In this document: piece after piece, positions 62,131 through 64,000 of the stretch
Numbering within the stretch: the first letter of the stretch is position 1
How the letters are laid out: each line of letters opens with the position of its first letter
Source: Rhodospirillaceae bacterium
GTDB taxonomy: Bacteria; Pseudomonadota; Alphaproteobacteria; MPNO01; UBA2964
DNA: 64,000 bases
Assembly (NCBI GenBank): GCA_002720855.1
Contig: PBIN01000015.1
Coordinates: 434,001 to 498,000, forward strand
Direction: 5' to 3'
The notes under the pieces: model-generated
What the model was told of the DNA's origin: nothing
Databases searched by the model: none
The model's input: only the letters and a program-made list of their open reading frames with translations
Translations under genes and position numbers: made by a program

Positions 62131-62829
62131 ATGGAAAAACGCAGCTGGATCATATTGGGATTATGCGCATTAGGTTTAACCGCCTTGGTACTATGGCTTA
62201 TAGGTGAACGGCCGGAAGCGCTAGACAATCGAGACGAGCAAATTCGACTGGTCGCACTGCTGATAATGCTGGTTTGGGTAGCTTCGGGATTTTCCTATTA
62301 TGTAGGAAAAAAGTCAGGGCTGGTTTGGCTTAAATACGCCGCAGTTTGGCTTGGCCTGGGAATTTTACTGGTCGCCGGCTACAGCTTACGAGACGATTTC
62401 AGCGACTTCGGATCCCGAATTGCAGCTGAGTTAATGCCGGGCCGCGCTATCGAAACCGATCCCGGAACCGTTGTAATTCGGGCGCAGTCAGATGGTCACT
62501 TCCATGTGCGGGCCTTGGTGGACGGCACAAAAATACCCTTTCTCGTTGATACTGGTGCGACATCCATTGTCTTGAGTCCAGCAGCAGCCCAACGGATTGG
62601 TATTGATTTGTCAAAACTCTCATTCTCTCTTCGAACCCGAACCGCAAACGGTATCGGTAGCGCGGCTCCAATTCGACTCAAGGAGATTAGGGTCGGAACA
62701 ATATCTGTCCGCAACATCCAGGCACTGGTCAATCGCGCCCCAATGAACGAATCTCTTCTCGGCATCAGTTTTCTCAACCGGTTAAAACGATATGCTGTAT
62801 CGGGCGCGACGTTGACACTCGTTCGGTAA
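62131..62829 (+). CDS. Retropepsin-like clan AA aspartic protease, membrane-anchored
   Basis: A 232-residue protein with two to three N-terminal membrane helices (about 6-24, 37-55, 66-82) and a soluble C-terminal retropepsin domain. The active site is FLVDTGATSIVLS (about 145-157). This matches the TIGR02281 group of bacterial retropepsin-like proteases, which work as homodimers. ATG at 62131 has AAAAGGAG 11 bases upstream; an earlier in-frame start adds 13 residues. It precedes the adenosyltransferase by 21 bases on the same strand. Confidence 0.88.
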   Translation: MEKRSWIILGLCALGLTALVLWLIGERPEALDNRDEQIRLVALLIMLVWVASGFSYYVGKKSGLVWLKYAAVWLGLGILLVAGYSLRDDFSDFGSRIAAELMPGRAIETDPGTVVIRAQSDGHFHVRALVDGTKIPFLVDTGATSIVLSPAAAQRIGIDLSKLSFSLRTRTANGIGSAAPIRLKEIRVGTISVRNIQALVNRAPMNESLLGISFLNRLKRYAVSGATLTLVR

Positions 62830-62850
62830 AATCACCTTCAGGGGCAAACA

Positions 62851-63420
62851 ATGGTCAAACTCGACAAAATCTACACGCGCGGCGGCGACAAAGGTGAAAC
62901 TTCGCTAGGCGACGGTACGCGTTTGTCAAAAACCTCGCAGCGGATTGCGGCGATCGGCGATGTTGACGAAGCTAATAGCGCGATTGGTTTTGCACGCGCT
63001 GTGATTCCCAGCGATCATAGCTTGTCCGAAATTTTATCACGCGTCCAAAATGACTTGTTTGACCTTGGCGCCGATCTTGCAACCCCTGGAGTGGATACAG
63101 AAGAAGGAAAGCTGCGTATCAGCAAAAACCAGGTTACGCGACTGGAAACAGAAATTGACATGCTCAACGCCACACTGTCGCCACTGACTTCCTTTATTCT
63201 CCCCGGTGGATCGGAAGCAGCAGCGCGTATCCATCTCGCACGAGCCGTTGCCCGCCGAGCCGAACGCGCAACGATTGCCTTGGCAACCGCGGAACAGATA
63301 AATCACTTCGCTCTCCAGTATCTAAACAGGTTATCCGATCTGCTTTTTGTGGCCGCACGCACCGAGAACGAAAACGGCAAAGCCGACATTTTGTGGGTTC
63401 CAGGACTCACATCCGATTAA
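62851..63420 (+). CDS. Cob(I)alamin adenosyltransferase, PduO type
   Basis: A 189-residue enzyme that adenosylates cob(I)alamin with ATP, supplying coenzyme B12. The N-terminal ATP-binding motif KIYTRGGDKGETSLGDG (about 5-21), the DVDEANS pair (about 44-50) and the helical core with RRAERATIAL and YLNRLSDLLFVAAR are all present. Length is typical. It is probably co-transcribed with the protease upstream (21 bases), though they are not functionally linked in any known way. No B12 riboswitch was seen upstream. Confidence 0.93.
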   Translation: MVKLDKIYTRGGDKGETSLGDGTRLSKTSQRIAAIGDVDEANSAIGFARAVIPSDHSLSEILSRVQNDLFDLGADLATPGVDTEEGKLRISKNQVTRLETEIDMLNATLSPLTSFILPGGSEAAARIHLARAVARRAERATIALATAEQINHFALQYLNRLSDLLFVAARTENENGKADILWVPGLTSD

Positions 63421-63553
63421 ACCAAGCGTAAGCTGCGATTGCGAAATATTATTGAATTGGCCCCCCGAATTATCCTAAATCTCAGAATGTGATCGGACCG
63501 AATCATACATTTCGGTTTTGGGGTATCGAAGATTTTCAGTCAGGACAGCAAAA

Positions 63554-63955
63554 ATGATGAAAATTTTCACGACTTTGCTTTTTGCTTTCTGTGTCACCAA
63601 CCTGTCACACGCAGGTACCGCCGAAGGCAAGAGAGCATTAAAGAACCAAAATTTCGCGGTCGCACTGAAGGAGTTAAGACCGGCAGCAGCGAAGGGCGAT
63701 CCAGAAGCTACATATTTATTAGGCGGGATGTATGGCGCTGGCTTCGGCGTTAAAAAAGACGCTAAGAAAGCTGTGGAACTTTATGGCGAAGCCGCCAATA
63801 GCGGTCATGTTGGTGCGCAGAAAGAATACGGCGCCGCGCTAGCGCTCGGAGAAGGGATAGAGAAGAACACCGATGAGGGCCTAAAGTGGCTGATGATCGC
63901 TGTGCAACAAGGTCACCAGGGTGCTCGGGACTTTGCCAAAAATTTCACCAAATAA
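63554..63955 (+). CDS. SEL1-repeat protein, secreted
   Basis: A 133-residue protein with a signal peptide (MMKIFTTLLFAFCVTNLSHAG, cleavage near SHA). The mature part has SEL1-like tetratricopeptide repeats, ATYLLGGMYGAGFGVKKDAKKA and AQKEYGAALALGEGIEKNTDEG, with a third partial unit at the end. Such repeats mediate protein contacts in the envelope. ATG at 63554 is chosen because the upstream frame lacks a good start and the signal peptide begins there. The window ends 45 bases after the stop. Confidence 0.85.
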   Translation: MMKIFTTLLFAFCVTNLSHAGTAEGKRALKNQNFAVALKELRPAAAKGDPEATYLLGGMYGAGFGVKKDAKKAVELYGEAANSGHVGAQKEYGAALALGEGIEKNTDEGLKWLMIAVQQGHQGARDFAKNFTK

Positions 63956-64000
63956 TTTCCGCGCAACGTTATTTCCGCCGCTCGGCGTGCAGCCTTCAAA

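Noticed and set aside
63497-63516. Hairpin ACCGAA...TTCGGT followed by TTTTGG after the adenosyltransferase
   Set aside because: Only 6 bp with a weak T tract and just upstream of the SEL1 gene; too weak to call a terminator.
1-64000. CRISPR arrays, insertion sequences, integrases, prophage genes, toxin-antitoxin pairs or secondary-metabolite assembly lines
   Set aside because: No repeat-spacer pattern, transposase, integrase, phage structural protein, clear toxin-antitoxin pair or PKS/NRPS domain was seen on either strand.

Overview
The window looks like an ordinary chromosomal stretch of an alphaproteobacterium with a large catabolic accessory genome, probably a free-living marine or soil member near Rhodospirillales. 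This is inference: it rests on an IalB-family protein, yggT directly before folD, a DUF898/M48 pair, a tRNA-Ala(CGC), a large AsnC/EamA/TauD/Rieske repertoire and a base composition that looks to be in the low fifties for G+C (judged by eye, not computed). I see no insertion sequence, prophage, CRISPR array, integrase or rRNA operon. No gene-free stretch exceeds 300 bases.

Layout. 1-923: a Rieske oxygenase running off the left edge. 1145-1220: tRNA-Ala with its own promoter and terminator. 1383-2598: yggT-folD. 2602-9064: a catabolic island with three metal-dependent amidohydrolase/decarboxylase-type enzymes, two VOC proteins, a second Rieske oxygenase and an EamA exporter. 9072-12923: a small basic protein, a large zinc-ribbon/M48 membrane protease and two orphan small proteins in AT-rich DNA. 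13068-15453: a coupled operon of two-subunit ring-hydroxylating dioxygenase plus enoyl-CoA hydratase. 15512-16744: argG. 16910-19146: a DUF898 membrane gene broken by one in-frame TAA, followed by an M48 peptidase. 19179-25580: two tiny paralogous membrane proteins, rlmN, an MFS transporter, an SDR, an IalB-type secreted protein, a SpoU methyltransferase and a SAM methyltransferase. 25585-31253: a soluble five-PAS histidine kinase, a sirtuin and acetoacetyl-CoA synthetase.

31354-46501 is a second accessory region: five EamA transporters in two groups, an FkbM methyltransferase, a GMC oxidoreductase, a cupin, three TauD-type dioxygenases, an SDR and a three-subunit molybdenum hydroxylase (Cox/XDH family, form-II type active-site loop). 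46503-48531: uracil-DNA glycosylase family, LMW tyrosine phosphatase, fructosamine-kinase-like protein. 48528-55642: AsnC regulator, a four-gene translationally coupled run (SGNH esterase, FIST, ThpR, alpha/beta hydrolase) and the divergent YbbA/YbbP-type ABC system. 55750-63955: BI-1 protein, PhnN, a fourth Rieske oxygenase, HtrA protease, SDR, two AEC transporters, a retropepsin-like protease, a PduO-type cobalamin adenosyltransferase and a SEL1 protein.

How it fits together (inference): the window mixes housekeeping genes with several small modules for oxidising and cleaving aromatic or carboxylated compounds. Oxygenases (four Rieske, three TauD, one molybdenum hydroxylase, one GMC) are paired with dehydrogenases, VOC proteins and decarboxylase-like amidohydrolases, and with many small-metabolite transporters. 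No ferredoxin or ferredoxin reductase for the Rieske enzymes is encoded here, so electrons must come from elsewhere. The observations most worth following are the stop-split DUF898 gene, the zinc-ribbon/M48 fusion, the sirtuin beside acetoacetyl-CoA synthetase, the mirrored amidohydrolase/VOC/Rieske module and the six EamA paralogues.
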